In this document: one piece after another, positions 35,633-43,351 of the stretch
How positions within the stretch are numbered: the stretch's first letter is position 1
Layout of the letters: the number at the start of each line of letters is the position of its first letter
NCBI GenBank assembly: GCA_964556425.1
Contig: CAZKWC010000020.1
Coordinates: forward strand, 1-48,724
Direction: 5' to 3'
Length of the DNA: 48,724 nucleotides
Source of the DNA: JALQUL01 sp964556425
GTDB lineage: Bacteria > Pseudomonadota > Gammaproteobacteria > Burkholderiales > Burkholderiaceae_C
Program-made: the position numbers and the translations under genes
Notes under the pieces: model-generated
What the model was told of the DNA's origin: nothing
The model's input: only the letters and a program-made list of their open reading frames with translations
The model's database searches: none

Positions 35633-36379
35633 ATGAATCATTTAAATCCTTCTTCCCATATTCAAGAGCGTATTGATTTAGCAGCAGCTTTTCGCTGGGC
35701 GGTAAGACTTGATCTTCATGAAGCGGTAGCCAATCATTTCTCTATGGCGGTTAGCGATGATGGCCAACAGTTTTTAATTAATCCTAATCAAAGACACTTT
35801 AGCCTTATTAAAGCGAGCGATTTGTTATTGTTAGATGCTAATGATCCTAACACCATGAAGCAGCCTAATGCCCCCGATCCTACTGCATGGGGTTTACATG
35901 GCTCGATTCATCGATTATGCCCTCACGCTAAATGTGTGCTTCATGTGCATGCAACTTATTCCACCGTACTGGCCTCTTTGGCTAATAGTGTATTGCCACC
36001 TATTGATCAAAATGCGGCCATGTTTTTTAACCGACATGTGGTAGATGGGCATTATGGTGGATTGGCTTTTGAAGAAGAGGGCCTGCGCTGCGCCAGCCTT
36101 TTACAAGATCCAAAAATTAAAATTATGGTAATGGGCAATCATGGCGTTTTAGCGGTAGGCTCCACCATTGCCGACACTTTTAATCATTTATATTATTTTG
36201 AAAGAGCTGCAAAAAACTATATTTTGGCATTGCAGACGGGTCAAAAATTGCGCGTTTTATCAGATGAAATTGCAGAAAAAACGGCTTCTCAACTCGACTC
36301 TTACCCAGAGTATGGCATTAAGCATTTTGCCGATTTAAAAGAAATTCTTGACAATACCGAAGCAGACTATAAACAGTAA
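35633..36379 (+). CDS. Class II aldolase/adducin family protein
   Basis: This 248-residue cytoplasmic protein of the class II aldolase fold shows the zinc-binding HVHATYS and GNHGVL motifs, with a further His in the N-terminal part (VANHFSMAV). The family includes L-fuculose-phosphate aldolase, L-ribulose-5-phosphate epimerase and decarboxylases. The insert NQRHFSLIKASDLLLLD is typical of the poorly characterised members found beside organic acid genes. The reaction is unknown. It has its own terminator shared with amtB. Confidence 0.88.
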   Translation: MNHLNPSSHIQERIDLAAAFRWAVRLDLHEAVANHFSMAVSDDGQQFLINPNQRHFSLIKASDLLLLDANDPNTMKQPNAPDPTAWGLHGSIHRLCPHAKCVLHVHATYSTVLASLANSVLPPIDQNAAMFFNRHVVDGHYGGLAFEEEGLRCASLLQDPKIKIMVMGNHGVLAVGSTIADTFNHLYYFERAAKNYILALQTGQKLRVLSDEIAEKTASQLDSYPEYGIKHFADLKEILDNTEADYKQ

Positions 36380-36390
36380 TTTTTTATTCA

Positions 36391-36435
36391 TAAAAAACCC
36401 CGCTAATGAATACTCACTAGCGGGGTTTATTTTTT
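36391..36435. terminator. Bidirectional intrinsic terminator
   Basis: AAACCCCGCTA (36395-36405) pairs perfectly with TAGCGGGGTTT (36418-36428). T-runs follow on both strands (ATTTTTTAG on plus, TTTTTTATG on minus). It separates the convergent class II aldolase and amtB genes. Confidence 0.93.
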
Positions 36436-36454
36436 AGATTTTAAAATCTACGTT

Positions 36455-37993
36455 TTATCTACCGTAAGCACTTTCACCGTGTGATGAAATATCTAAACCT
36501 TCACGCTCTTGCTCTTCAGTAACTCTGAGACCAATAGTTAAGTCGACCACTTTAAAGGCAATCACAGAAACCACACCCGACCAAACAATGGTAATTAATA
36601 CCGCTTTGGCTTGAATCCATACTTGTGAAATGATGGAGTAATCAGCAGCTGTAACCATTGATACGCTCACCCAATCAGCAACATAACCAGGACCACCTAA
36701 GGATGGTGAGTTAAACACACCTGTTAACAATGCACCAATAATACCGCCTACGCCGTGAACACCAAACACATCTAAAGTGTCGTCTGCTTTGAGTAACTTT
36801 TTCAAGCCACTAACACCCCAAAAACACGCTACACCAGCAATTGCACCAATGATTAAAGCTCCGCCAATACCAACGTTACCAGCAGCAGGAGTAATAGCAA
36901 CCAAACCAGCTACTGCACCTGAGGCAGCACCCAACATAGAAGCCTTACCACGTAAAACTCCTTCAGTGACACACCATGCCAATACAGCAACAGAAGTAGC
37001 AGCAAAAGTATTAATAAATGCAAGAGCGGCAAAACCATTGGCTTCCAAGGCAGAACCAGCATTAAAACCAAACCAGCCCACCCATAACAATGCAGCACCT
37101 ACCATGGTTAATGGCAAATTATGTGGAGCCATTGACTCTTTACCATAACCTACACGTTTACCCACCATATAAGCACCTACTAAACCAGCCACCGCTGCGT
37201 TAATGTGCACAACTGTACCGCCTGCAAAATCAAGCGCACCGGTTTGCCAAATAAAGCCCGCTTTAGCTGTCATTGCATCAGCAATTTCTTTGCTTGAATA
37301 AGCATCTGGGCCCATCCAGAACCATACCATGTGGGCAACTGGTAAATAGCTAAAGGTAAACCAGATCACCATAAAAACCATCACAGCAGAAAACTTCATA
37401 CGCTCGGCAAATGCACCCACAATTAGGGCACCTGTAATACCTGCAAATGTGGCTTGAAATACTGCAAACACAATCTCTGGAATTACTACACCCTTGCTAA
37501 AAGTAGCAGCATTAGCAAATGTACCAGCAGCATTATCCCAAATACCTTTCATCATTAGCCTATCAAAGCCACCAATAAAAGCATTTCCTTCGGTAAAAGC
37601 AAGGCTGTAGCCATAAACAAACCAAAGTGTGGTGAGTAATGCAAAAGTGACCATCACTTGCATTAACACAGACAACATATTTTTAGAGCGGACTAAACCG
37701 CCATAAAACAAAGCCAAGCCAGGGATGGCCATCATTAAAACCAATAAGGTAGAAACCATCATCCAAGAGGTGTCACCTTTTTCTGGTGTAGGTGCTGCAA
37801 CTGGTGCTGCTTCACTGCTAGCTACCGTTGCAACAGCGGCTACGGGTGCACTGCTGGCTACTGCCGCTACGCTAGATTCTGTCGCTACACTGCTGGCTAC
37901 TGCCGCTGAGGCTACGCTGTCTTGCGCATGAGCACTAAAGGAAAATAAACTTAATCCAAGGCTAAGCACTAATGCCGATATTAATTTTTTCAT
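36455..37993 (-). CDS. amtB: Ammonium transporter AmtB
   Basis: This 512-residue protein has a signal peptide (to about AHA-Q, residue 24) and then a periplasmic low-complexity Ala/Ser/Val linker of about 45 residues, absent from E. coli AmtB. The eleven-helix Amt core follows. Visible Amt hallmarks are PGLALFYGGLVRSKN, DFAGGTVVHINAAVAGLVGAY with the first pore histidine, and VFGVHGVGGIIGALLTGVF with the second. The C-terminal tail GLRVTEEQEREGLD is the PII-interacting segment. It imports ammonium and is blocked by GlnK when nitrogen is ample. It lies 29 bp after glnK in one operon. Confidence 0.97.
   Translation of the reverse strand: MKKLISALVLSLGLSLFSFSAHAQDSVASAAVASSVATESSVAAVASSAPVAAVATVASSEAAPVAAPTPEKGDTSWMMVSTLLVLMMAIPGLALFYGGLVRSKNMLSVLMQVMVTFALLTTLWFVYGYSLAFTEGNAFIGGFDRLMMKGIWDNAAGTFANAATFSKGVVIPEIVFAVFQATFAGITGALIVGAFAERMKFSAVMVFMVIWFTFSYLPVAHMVWFWMGPDAYSSKEIADAMTAKAGFIWQTGALDFAGGTVVHINAAVAGLVGAYMVGKRVGYGKESMAPHNLPLTMVGAALLWVGWFGFNAGSALEANGFAALAFINTFAATSVAVLAWCVTEGVLRGKASMLGAASGAVAGLVAITPAAGNVGIGGALIIGAIAGVACFWGVSGLKKLLKADDTLDVFGVHGVGGIIGALLTGVFNSPSLGGPGYVADWVSVSMVTAADYSIISQVWIQAKAVLITIVWSGVVSVIAFKVVDLTIGLRVTEEQEREGLDISSHGESAYGR
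37813..37907 (-). repeat. Imperfect minisatellite in the amtB linker
   Basis: CACTGCTGGCTACTGCCGCT occurs at 37849-37868 and identically at 37888-37907, a 39-bp period. A degenerate third copy starts at 37813. All periods are multiples of three, so the units are in frame and encode Val/Ala/Ser repeats. Confidence 0.75.
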
Positions 37994-38022
37994 GATTGAA
38001 TTCCTTTGCTAAGCATTCTGAT

Positions 38023-38361
38023 TTAAAGCGCTTCTTCGCCGGTTTCTCCGGTACGAATTCGAATCACTTGATCGATTGAAGAAACAAAAATTTTGCCGTC
38101 ACCAATTTTTCCGGTTCTAGCTGCGTTTTCAATGGTTTCAATTACGGTGTCGAGTAAATCGTCTTTAATCGCCACTTCTAATTTCACCTTTGGTAAAAAA
38201 TCAACTACATATTCAGCACCACGATATAACTCGGTGTGACCTTTTTGTCTGCCAAATCCTTTTACTTCGGTAACCGTTACGCCTTGAACACCTATCTGAG
38301 AAAGGGCTTCGCGAACTGTTTCCAATTTAAAGGGTTTAATAATCGCTGTGACTAGTTTCAT
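38023..38361 (-). CDS. glnK: Nitrogen regulatory PII protein GlnK
   Basis: This is a 112-residue PII signal protein. The T-loop GRQKGHTELYRGAEYVVDFLPK carries the uridylylation Tyr51, and the ATP-binding segment TGKIGDGKIFV and C-terminal RIRTGETGEEAL are intact. Position directly upstream of amtB identifies it as GlnK rather than GlnB. It senses 2-oxoglutarate, ATP/ADP and nitrogen status and plugs AmtB. AGGTG precedes the ATG. Transcription should be sigma-54/NtrC dependent (see separate sites). Confidence 0.96.
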   Translation of the reverse strand: MKLVTAIIKPFKLETVREALSQIGVQGVTVTEVKGFGRQKGHTELYRGAEYVVDFLPKVKLEVAIKDDLLDTVIETIENAARTGKIGDGKIFVSSIDQVIRIRTGETGEEAL

Positions 38362-38401
38362 GTTTCACCTCTTACCATGTTGTTGTTCATAAACTAGGTA
38401 A

Positions 38402-38417
38402 CGCATAAACCGTGCCA
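38402..38417 (-). promoter_or_regulatory. Sigma-54 promoter of glnK-amtB
   Basis: On the minus strand the sequence is TGGCACGGTTTATGCG. The -24 GG and -12 GC are exactly 10 bp apart, and TGGCAC is a perfect -24 element. It ends about 40 bp upstream of the glnK ATG, giving a leader of about 30 nt. Confidence 0.88.
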
Positions 38418-38538
38418 ACTTTTATTAATGAACTATTTGTGCGCTCTAGGTTTTGAATTTTTACTGGATATGACATGATTTAGAATAAGACATTAGCACT
38501 TCTGAAGAGCAGTCACTTCAAGACAGTTTTTTTGATGA

Positions 38539-38572
38539 GGTGCACCACTTTAATAAAGCACCATTTAGGTGC
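38539..38572. promoter_or_regulatory. NtrC-type enhancer sites upstream of glnK
   Basis: GCACCATTTAGGTGC (38558-38572) fits the NtrC consensus GCACC-N5-GGTGC, and a second partial site GGTGCACC lies at 38539-38546. The main site is about 150 bp upstream of the sigma-54 promoter, a usual enhancer distance. It also lies only 40 bp before the divergent ABC gene. Confidence 0.8.
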
Positions 38573-38611
38573 GTAAATTCATTTTTGCACTATTAACACC
38601 CCATTTTGTAA

Positions 38612-39226
38612 ATGTCTATACTTGAATTCAAACAATTGAGTTTTGGCTTCGATTCCAATCCTTTTATTAAAGATCTTAATTTTGAGCTGAGTGGGGGCTT
38701 GAATTGGCTTGTGGGTGGAGACGGCAAAGGTAAAACCAGCGTTTTAAAACTGATTACAAATGAATTAAAGCCTCAAAATGGGGAAATTAACTATCACTCG
38801 ACTTTAAAAAGCCCTGGCAATTCTTGTTACAAAGAAATCTTTTGGATCAACCCTAATCAAATCCAATTCGAAAATAATACGGCACTAGAAGCTTGGACAG
38901 AGATAAAAAAATCCTATCCCCGTTGGAATCAAGAACTTTGTTTAGAATTAGCCCAGGCATTTTCACTCAATCCTCATTTGGCCAAACCACTGTATATGTT
39001 GTCAGCCGGCTCCAAAAGAAAAGTCTGGTTATGTGCAGCTTTTGCAGCCTCAGCTACACTTACTTTAATTGATGAACCTTTTGCTGCGCTTGATTTAGCC
39101 TCACAGCAAATCGTTTTAGAACTGCTTGAAGACTGTATGTATCACCCAACAAAGGCTTATTTAGTCGCTGACTATCTTATTCCCGACCAATTTGCGACAT
39201 CAAAAGTCATAAATTTGGGTGATTAA
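38612..39226 (+). CDS. Orphan ABC transporter ATP-binding protein
   Basis: This is a 204-residue stand-alone ABC ATPase. Walker A is GGDGKGKTSV, a variant with Lys before GKT. The signature is LSAGSKRKV, close to the LSxGxxRR seen in CcmA-like and small exporter ATPases. Walker B is LTLIDEPFAALD. No permease gene lies beside it, so its partner must be elsewhere or it acts in another role. The start has no clear ribosome site. It is divergent from glnK, and the NtrC sites lie just upstream, so nitrogen control is possible but unproven. Confidence 0.82.
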   Translation: MSILEFKQLSFGFDSNPFIKDLNFELSGGLNWLVGGDGKGKTSVLKLITNELKPQNGEINYHSTLKSPGNSCYKEIFWINPNQIQFENNTALEAWTEIKKSYPRWNQELCLELAQAFSLNPHLAKPLYMLSAGSKRKVWLCAAFAASATLTLIDEPFAALDLASQQIVLELLEDCMYHPTKAYLVADYLIPDQFATSKVINLGD

Positions 39227-39313
39227 ACTAATTTCATTGAATTTATCTTCATATTTTCCTCCACTTGCCTTGGTTTGATAGACAATCAAGGCTTGATTTT
39301 TAGTTGAACTCTC

Positions 39314-40012
39314 ATGACCAGTAATTTACCTGTTGATACCCCTGTTGTTGAAGAATCTACTGCCACAACAACAAGTGCTCCTGCATCCAAAAAACCAGGT
39401 CGCCCAAAAGCAGTCCAAGACACCCTAGAAAAACTTTTCCAGTTGTATCCACAATTGTTTGGAACAGAATTTCTTCCGCTTAAATTAGGTGTGTTTCAAG
39501 ATTTAATGGCACGTCATCCAGATGACTTTGATAAAGCCACTCTTAAAACGGCTCTCGGATTGCATACTCGATCAACCCGTTATTTAAATGCGGTAGCTTC
39601 AGGTCTAGAGCGTCATGATTTGGATTTAAAACCAGTTGCAGCGACTGCCCCAGAGCATATCTATTTAGCCATTACTGAATTGCATCGTCGTCGTCAAAAC
39701 AAATCTAAAGAAGATTTGGTTCCAAAATTACGTAAACAGCTAGCTTGGGCATTTAGAAAATCTGGCCTTGCTAAACAAGAGTATCTTGAAAAGCTCAATG
39801 CCCTAGATGCAACTGCACATGCCGACTTACATGCAGCATTAGCTGAAAATGAAGATTTTCAAGCTAAAAAAGATGCTGTCCGTGGTGCCTTCCAAACCAG
39901 TGGCAAAAACTTAGATGCATTTGCTGAAATGTATGGCTTAGATGCCAGAGCGGTAAAAGCATTGGTAAAACCAGTGGCTAAACCCAGCCCAAGAAAACCT
40001 AAAAGTCGCTAA
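39314..40012 (+). CDS. ProQ/FinO-domain RNA chaperone
   Basis: This 232-residue protein has a Thr/Ala-rich N-terminus with KKPGRPKA, an AT-hook-like basic motif. The FinO/ProQ domain (about 35-140) includes LYPQLFGTEFLPLKLGVFQDL and ALGLHTRSTRYLNAVASGLERHDLDLKP, which match the family well. The rest is helical, and a basic tail ends PSPRKPKSR. Such proteins bind structured small RNAs and mRNA 3' ends. It is longer than minimal betaproteobacterial ProQ proteins. A strong terminator follows. Confidence 0.88.
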   Translation: MTSNLPVDTPVVEESTATTTSAPASKKPGRPKAVQDTLEKLFQLYPQLFGTEFLPLKLGVFQDLMARHPDDFDKATLKTALGLHTRSTRYLNAVASGLERHDLDLKPVAATAPEHIYLAITELHRRRQNKSKEDLVPKLRKQLAWAFRKSGLAKQEYLEKLNALDATAHADLHAALAENEDFQAKKDAVRGAFQTSGKNLDAFAEMYGLDARAVKALVKPVAKPSPRKPKSR

Positions 40013-40029
40013 GTTTTCAACTACACTCC

Positions 40030-40059
40030 AAAAAGATGCATACACTGCATCTTTTTTTT
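40030..40059 (+). terminator. Intrinsic terminator after the ProQ-domain gene
   Basis: GATGCA (40035-40040) pairs with TGCATC (40046-40051) around TACAC. The stem is flanked by AAAAA before it and eight T after it. Confidence 0.88.
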
Positions 40060-40249
40060 CGCCTATACCAATTCACCTTTGCTATTTGCACTATCTGATT
40101 CATTTTGAGTTCTATTGCGCTCATCAATAGGGCGACTTACCCAAACTTAATGAGTTGCACTGCTCTGTAGCGCATAGAATTTTGGATTTTTTAACTTCCC
40201 TTTTGTCTTTTTTATTCTATTTTTGTGGTTTTTTATAAAAAAACCTTGC

Positions 40250-40289
40250 AAGTAACTTACTTTTACCAGAAAATAGCACGACCGTTCGT
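40250..40289. promoter_or_regulatory. Candidate TetR-regulator promoter and operators
   Basis: Two palindromes precede the tetR-type gene: AAGTAA-C-TTACTT (40250-40262) and ACGACCGTTCGT (40278-40289). The second looks like operators used by many TetR regulators. TTGCAA (40246-40251) could be a -35 box with GAAAAT 17 bp downstream, placing the operators over the promoter. This suggests autoregulation. Confidence 0.5.
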
Positions 40290-40318
40290 TTTATTTCAAA
40301 TGTATTCAAGCACTACTT

Positions 40319-40945
40319 ATGTCTGACCTTTCTCACATTACAGAATTAAGCAAGCCCAATAAAGGCCAACAAACCAAGGCGGTTATTGTGGAGGCGGCCT
40401 TAAGTTTGGCCAGTCATGTGGGTTTAGAAGGCCTTAGTATTGGAGCTTTAGCCGATGCCTGCAAAATGAGCAAATCAGGCGTATTTGCCCATTTTGGTTC
40501 TCGTGAAGAACTACAAATATCAGTTATTAAAGAATATTTCAGGGTTTTTGAACTTGAAGTTTTCCACCCTGCTCTCAAGCAACCCCGTGGTTTAAAACGT
40601 GTGACCGGTTTATTTGAAAACTGGATGAAAAGAGTGGCAGTTGAACTCGATTCAGGTTGTATTTTTATTAGTGGCGCAGTTGATTTTGATGACCGACCAG
40701 GCCCTGTGCAAGATGCCTTAGCCCAAACCGTGCGAGTTTGGTTAAGCGCTATGAAACGCTCTATTACACAAGCAAAAGAATTAGGTCAGTTAGACCCAAA
40801 AACAGACGAAGACCAAATTATTTTTGAAATCCACGGCCTTATTTTGGCTCTGCATTACGACGCCCGATTTTTAAAAAATCCGGGCTCTATTGCGAGAGCA
40901 CATAAAGGCTTTGATCAAATCATTCGAAATTATCAAGTTAGTTAA
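40319..40945 (+). CDS. TetR family transcriptional regulator (fatty acid degradation cluster)
   Basis: This 208-residue regulator has an N-terminal helix-turn-helix typical of TetR: AALSLASHVGLEGLSIGALADACKMSKSGVFAHFGSREEL. The all-helical C-terminal ligand domain resembles the class found with acyl-CoA dehydrogenase genes. It is the first gene before the beta-oxidation cluster, 47 bp upstream of the dehydrogenase. It is probably a repressor that is released by fatty acyl-CoA. That ligand is inference from context. Confidence 0.9.
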   Translation: MSDLSHITELSKPNKGQQTKAVIVEAALSLASHVGLEGLSIGALADACKMSKSGVFAHFGSREELQISVIKEYFRVFELEVFHPALKQPRGLKRVTGLFENWMKRVAVELDSGCIFISGAVDFDDRPGPVQDALAQTVRVWLSAMKRSITQAKELGQLDPKTDEDQIIFEIHGLILALHYDARFLKNPGSIARAHKGFDQIIRNYQVS

Positions 40946-40992
40946 AGTCATTTTTAATCATCGTTTATTACTCATTTACCTAGAGGAACATC

Positions 40993-42789
40993 ATGCCCAA
41001 CTACAATCCCCCCATTCGTGACATGCAATTTGTACTACATGAGTTATTTAATGTAGTAGAGGACTTAAAAACTATTCCACAACACGCCGAGATTGATGCC
41101 GAAACAATTAACGCCGTGCTCGAAGAAGGCGGTAAGTTTGCTAAAGATATTGCATTCCCACTTAATATGGTGGGCGATAAAGAGGGTTGCAAACTAGACC
41201 CTGTTAGCCATGAAGTGACTGCCCCTACTGGCTTTAAACAAGCTTATGCACAGTTTGTAGAAGCCGGCTGGCCTGCACTCTCATCTGACCCAGAATATGG
41301 TGGTCAAGGCCTGCCTTTAGTGGTGAATCAGTGTTTTTATGAAATGCTCAACTCTGCCAACCAAGCTTGGACTATGTACCCCGGCTTAACCCATGGCGCC
41401 CATGCAGCGCTTCATGCACACGGTACCCCAGAACAAAAAAGCATGTACTTACCAAAACTCATCAGCGGTGAGTGGACCGGTACTATGTGTTTAACAGAAT
41501 CACATTGTGGTACTGATTTAGGCCTCATGCGCACAAAAGCACAAGTTCAAGCCGACGGAACTTATCACATTACAGGTAACAAGATTTTTATTAGTGCAGG
41601 TGAGCACGACTTAGCTGGCAATATCATTCATTTGGTATTGGCTCGCTTAAGCGATGCCCCTCCCGGCATTAAAGGTATTAGCCTGTTTGTAGTGCCTAAA
41701 TATTTAGTGAATCCAGACGGCTCTTTAGGTGAGCGCAACGGTATTTTCTGTGGTGGCCTAGAACACAAAATGGGTATTAACGGTAGTGCTACTTGCCAAA
41801 TGGTACTTGAAAATGCAGTAGGCACTATGGTGGGCCAACCCAATAAAGGTATGGCAGCCATGTTTGTGATGATGAATGCCGCTCGCTTAGGTGTAGGCAA
41901 TCAATCATTGGGCTTAACCGAAGTCGCTTACCAAAATGCTTTAGCCTATGCGAAAGACCGTATTCAAATGCGCTCTTTAAGTGGCCCTAAAGCCAAAGAC
42001 AAACCAGCTGACCCTATTATTGTGCACCCAGATGTACGTAAAATGCTTTTAACTGCCAAAGCCTATGCAGAAGGTGGTCGTGCATTAGCGGTGTTTAGTT
42101 CTATTTTGTTAGAAAAAGAGCACTATCATCCAGATGCAAAAGTGCGTCAAGAAAGCGGCGAAATGTTGTCCTTTTTAACGCCTATTGTGAAAGCGTTTTT
42201 AACTGATAACGGCTGGACTGCTACTTCAAGTTGTTTACAAGTTTTTGGTGGCCACGGCTTTATTAAAGAATGGGGCATGGAGCAATATGTCCGCGATGCC
42301 CGTATCAATATGATTTACGAAGGTACTAATACCATTCAATCACTTGATTTATTAGGCCGCAAAGTATTGGGCAATAACGGCGCTACCTTGAAAAAATTTG
42401 GTAAATTAGTCGCCCAATTAATCGAGCAAGAAGGCGTGAACGAAGACATGGCAGAGTTCATTAACCCAATTGCTTATTTAGGTGACAAAATGACCAAGTT
42501 CACCACTGAAATTGGTTTTAAAGGTTTCCAAAACCCAGATGAAGTAGGCGCTGCAGCAGTTGATTATTTACGTGTGGCGGGTCACTTGGTAATGGGTTAT
42601 TTTTGGGCTCGTATGGCACAAGTTGCGTTGCGTGAAATTGCCAACGGTAACACAGATCCTTTCTATGCTGCCAAACTACAAACCGCCCGTTTTTACTTTG
42701 CCCGTTTATTCCCAGAAACTGCCAGCCTTATGTTAACGGCTCGTACTGGCTCTAAGAATTTAATGGACACTGATTTAGCTCTGGCCTAA
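40993..42789 (+). CDS. Acyl-CoA dehydrogenase (FadE/DmdC-like, long form)
   Basis: This flavoenzyme has 598 residues, longer than classical 380-residue acyl-CoA dehydrogenases, with a C-terminal extra domain as in the DmdC-like group. FAD and substrate motifs visible are GTMCLTESHCGTDLG, ITGNKIFISAGEHDL and MIYEGTNTIQSLDLLGRK, the last containing the catalytic glutamate. It introduces the first double bond into acyl-CoA. The ribosome site AGAGGA precedes the ATG. It opens the beta-oxidation gene set controlled by the adjacent TetR gene. Confidence 0.94.
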   Translation: MPNYNPPIRDMQFVLHELFNVVEDLKTIPQHAEIDAETINAVLEEGGKFAKDIAFPLNMVGDKEGCKLDPVSHEVTAPTGFKQAYAQFVEAGWPALSSDPEYGGQGLPLVVNQCFYEMLNSANQAWTMYPGLTHGAHAALHAHGTPEQKSMYLPKLISGEWTGTMCLTESHCGTDLGLMRTKAQVQADGTYHITGNKIFISAGEHDLAGNIIHLVLARLSDAPPGIKGISLFVVPKYLVNPDGSLGERNGIFCGGLEHKMGINGSATCQMVLENAVGTMVGQPNKGMAAMFVMMNAARLGVGNQSLGLTEVAYQNALAYAKDRIQMRSLSGPKAKDKPADPIIVHPDVRKMLLTAKAYAEGGRALAVFSSILLEKEHYHPDAKVRQESGEMLSFLTPIVKAFLTDNGWTATSSCLQVFGGHGFIKEWGMEQYVRDARINMIYEGTNTIQSLDLLGRKVLGNNGATLKKFGKLVAQLIEQEGVNEDMAEFINPIAYLGDKMTKFTTEIGFKGFQNPDEVGAAAVDYLRVAGHLVMGYFWARMAQVALREIANGNTDPFYAAKLQTARFYFARLFPETASLMLTARTGSKNLMDTDLALA

Positions 42790-42830
42790 AACTATTTTTC
42801 AACAATTATTTCTTGATAAAAAGGAAGATC

Positions 42831-43274
42831 ATGAAACGCACTTTATTCATCATTACTGGAATTTTATTGAGTAGCTTTTTCTCTCAAGCATTTGCGCAAA
42901 TGACCCCTGTCGGTACTTGGCGCTCGATTGATGACAAAACCGGTGAACCACGCTCGGAAGTTGTCATTACTGAAAACAATGGTGTTGTAAGCGGTAAGGT
43001 AGTTAAAATTTTACGCAAAGATGCCAAACAAGATGCGGTTTGTGATCAATGTTCAGACGATAGAAAAAATCAAAAAATCATTGGTATGGAAATTATCCGT
43101 AATGCCAAAAAAGTAGAAGGCAAAGAAGTGTGGGAAGGTGGCAAAATTTTAAGCCCTGATGAGGGCAAAGAATACACCTTAAAACTCACTCCAATTGAAG
43201 GCGGTAAAAAATTAGAAGTCAAAGGATCGATTCTTTTTATTGGCCGCACTCAAACCTGGATTAGAGTTCAATAA
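42831..43274 (+). CDS. DUF2147 secreted protein
   Basis: This protein has 147 residues from the ATG at 42831, chosen because AAGGAAG sits just upstream; a TTG at 42813 would add six residues. The signal peptide ends at QAFA-Q. The mature part matches DUF2147: TPVGTWRSIDDKTGEPRSEVVI, CDQCSDDRKNQKIIGMEII and IGRTQTWIRV. It is a periplasmic lipocalin-like beta-barrel candidate with two cysteines. Function is unknown. Its position between acyl-CoA dehydrogenase and hydroxyacyl-CoA dehydrogenase hints at a role with fatty acids or envelope lipids. Confidence 0.9.
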   Translation: MKRTLFIITGILLSSFFSQAFAQMTPVGTWRSIDDKTGEPRSEVVITENNGVVSGKVVKILRKDAKQDAVCDQCSDDRKNQKIIGMEIIRNAKKVEGKEVWEGGKILSPDEGKEYTLKLTPIEGGKKLEVKGSILFIGRTQTWIRVQ

Positions 43275-43287
43275 CTTCCTTAAGCAG

Positions 43288-43323
43288 TCAATCGTTGGCA
43301 TTTTTTGCCACGATTGATTTTTT
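43288..43323 (+). terminator. Intrinsic terminator after the DUF2147 gene
   Basis: TCAATCG-TT-GGCA (43288-43300) pairs with TGCC-A-CGATTGA (43306-43317), with one unpaired base, followed by a T-run. It lies only about 30 bp before the start of the next gene, so it may act as an attenuator inside the cluster. Confidence 0.8.
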
Positions 43324-43351
43324 ATATTTCAAGATAAGTAGGTAAACACAA

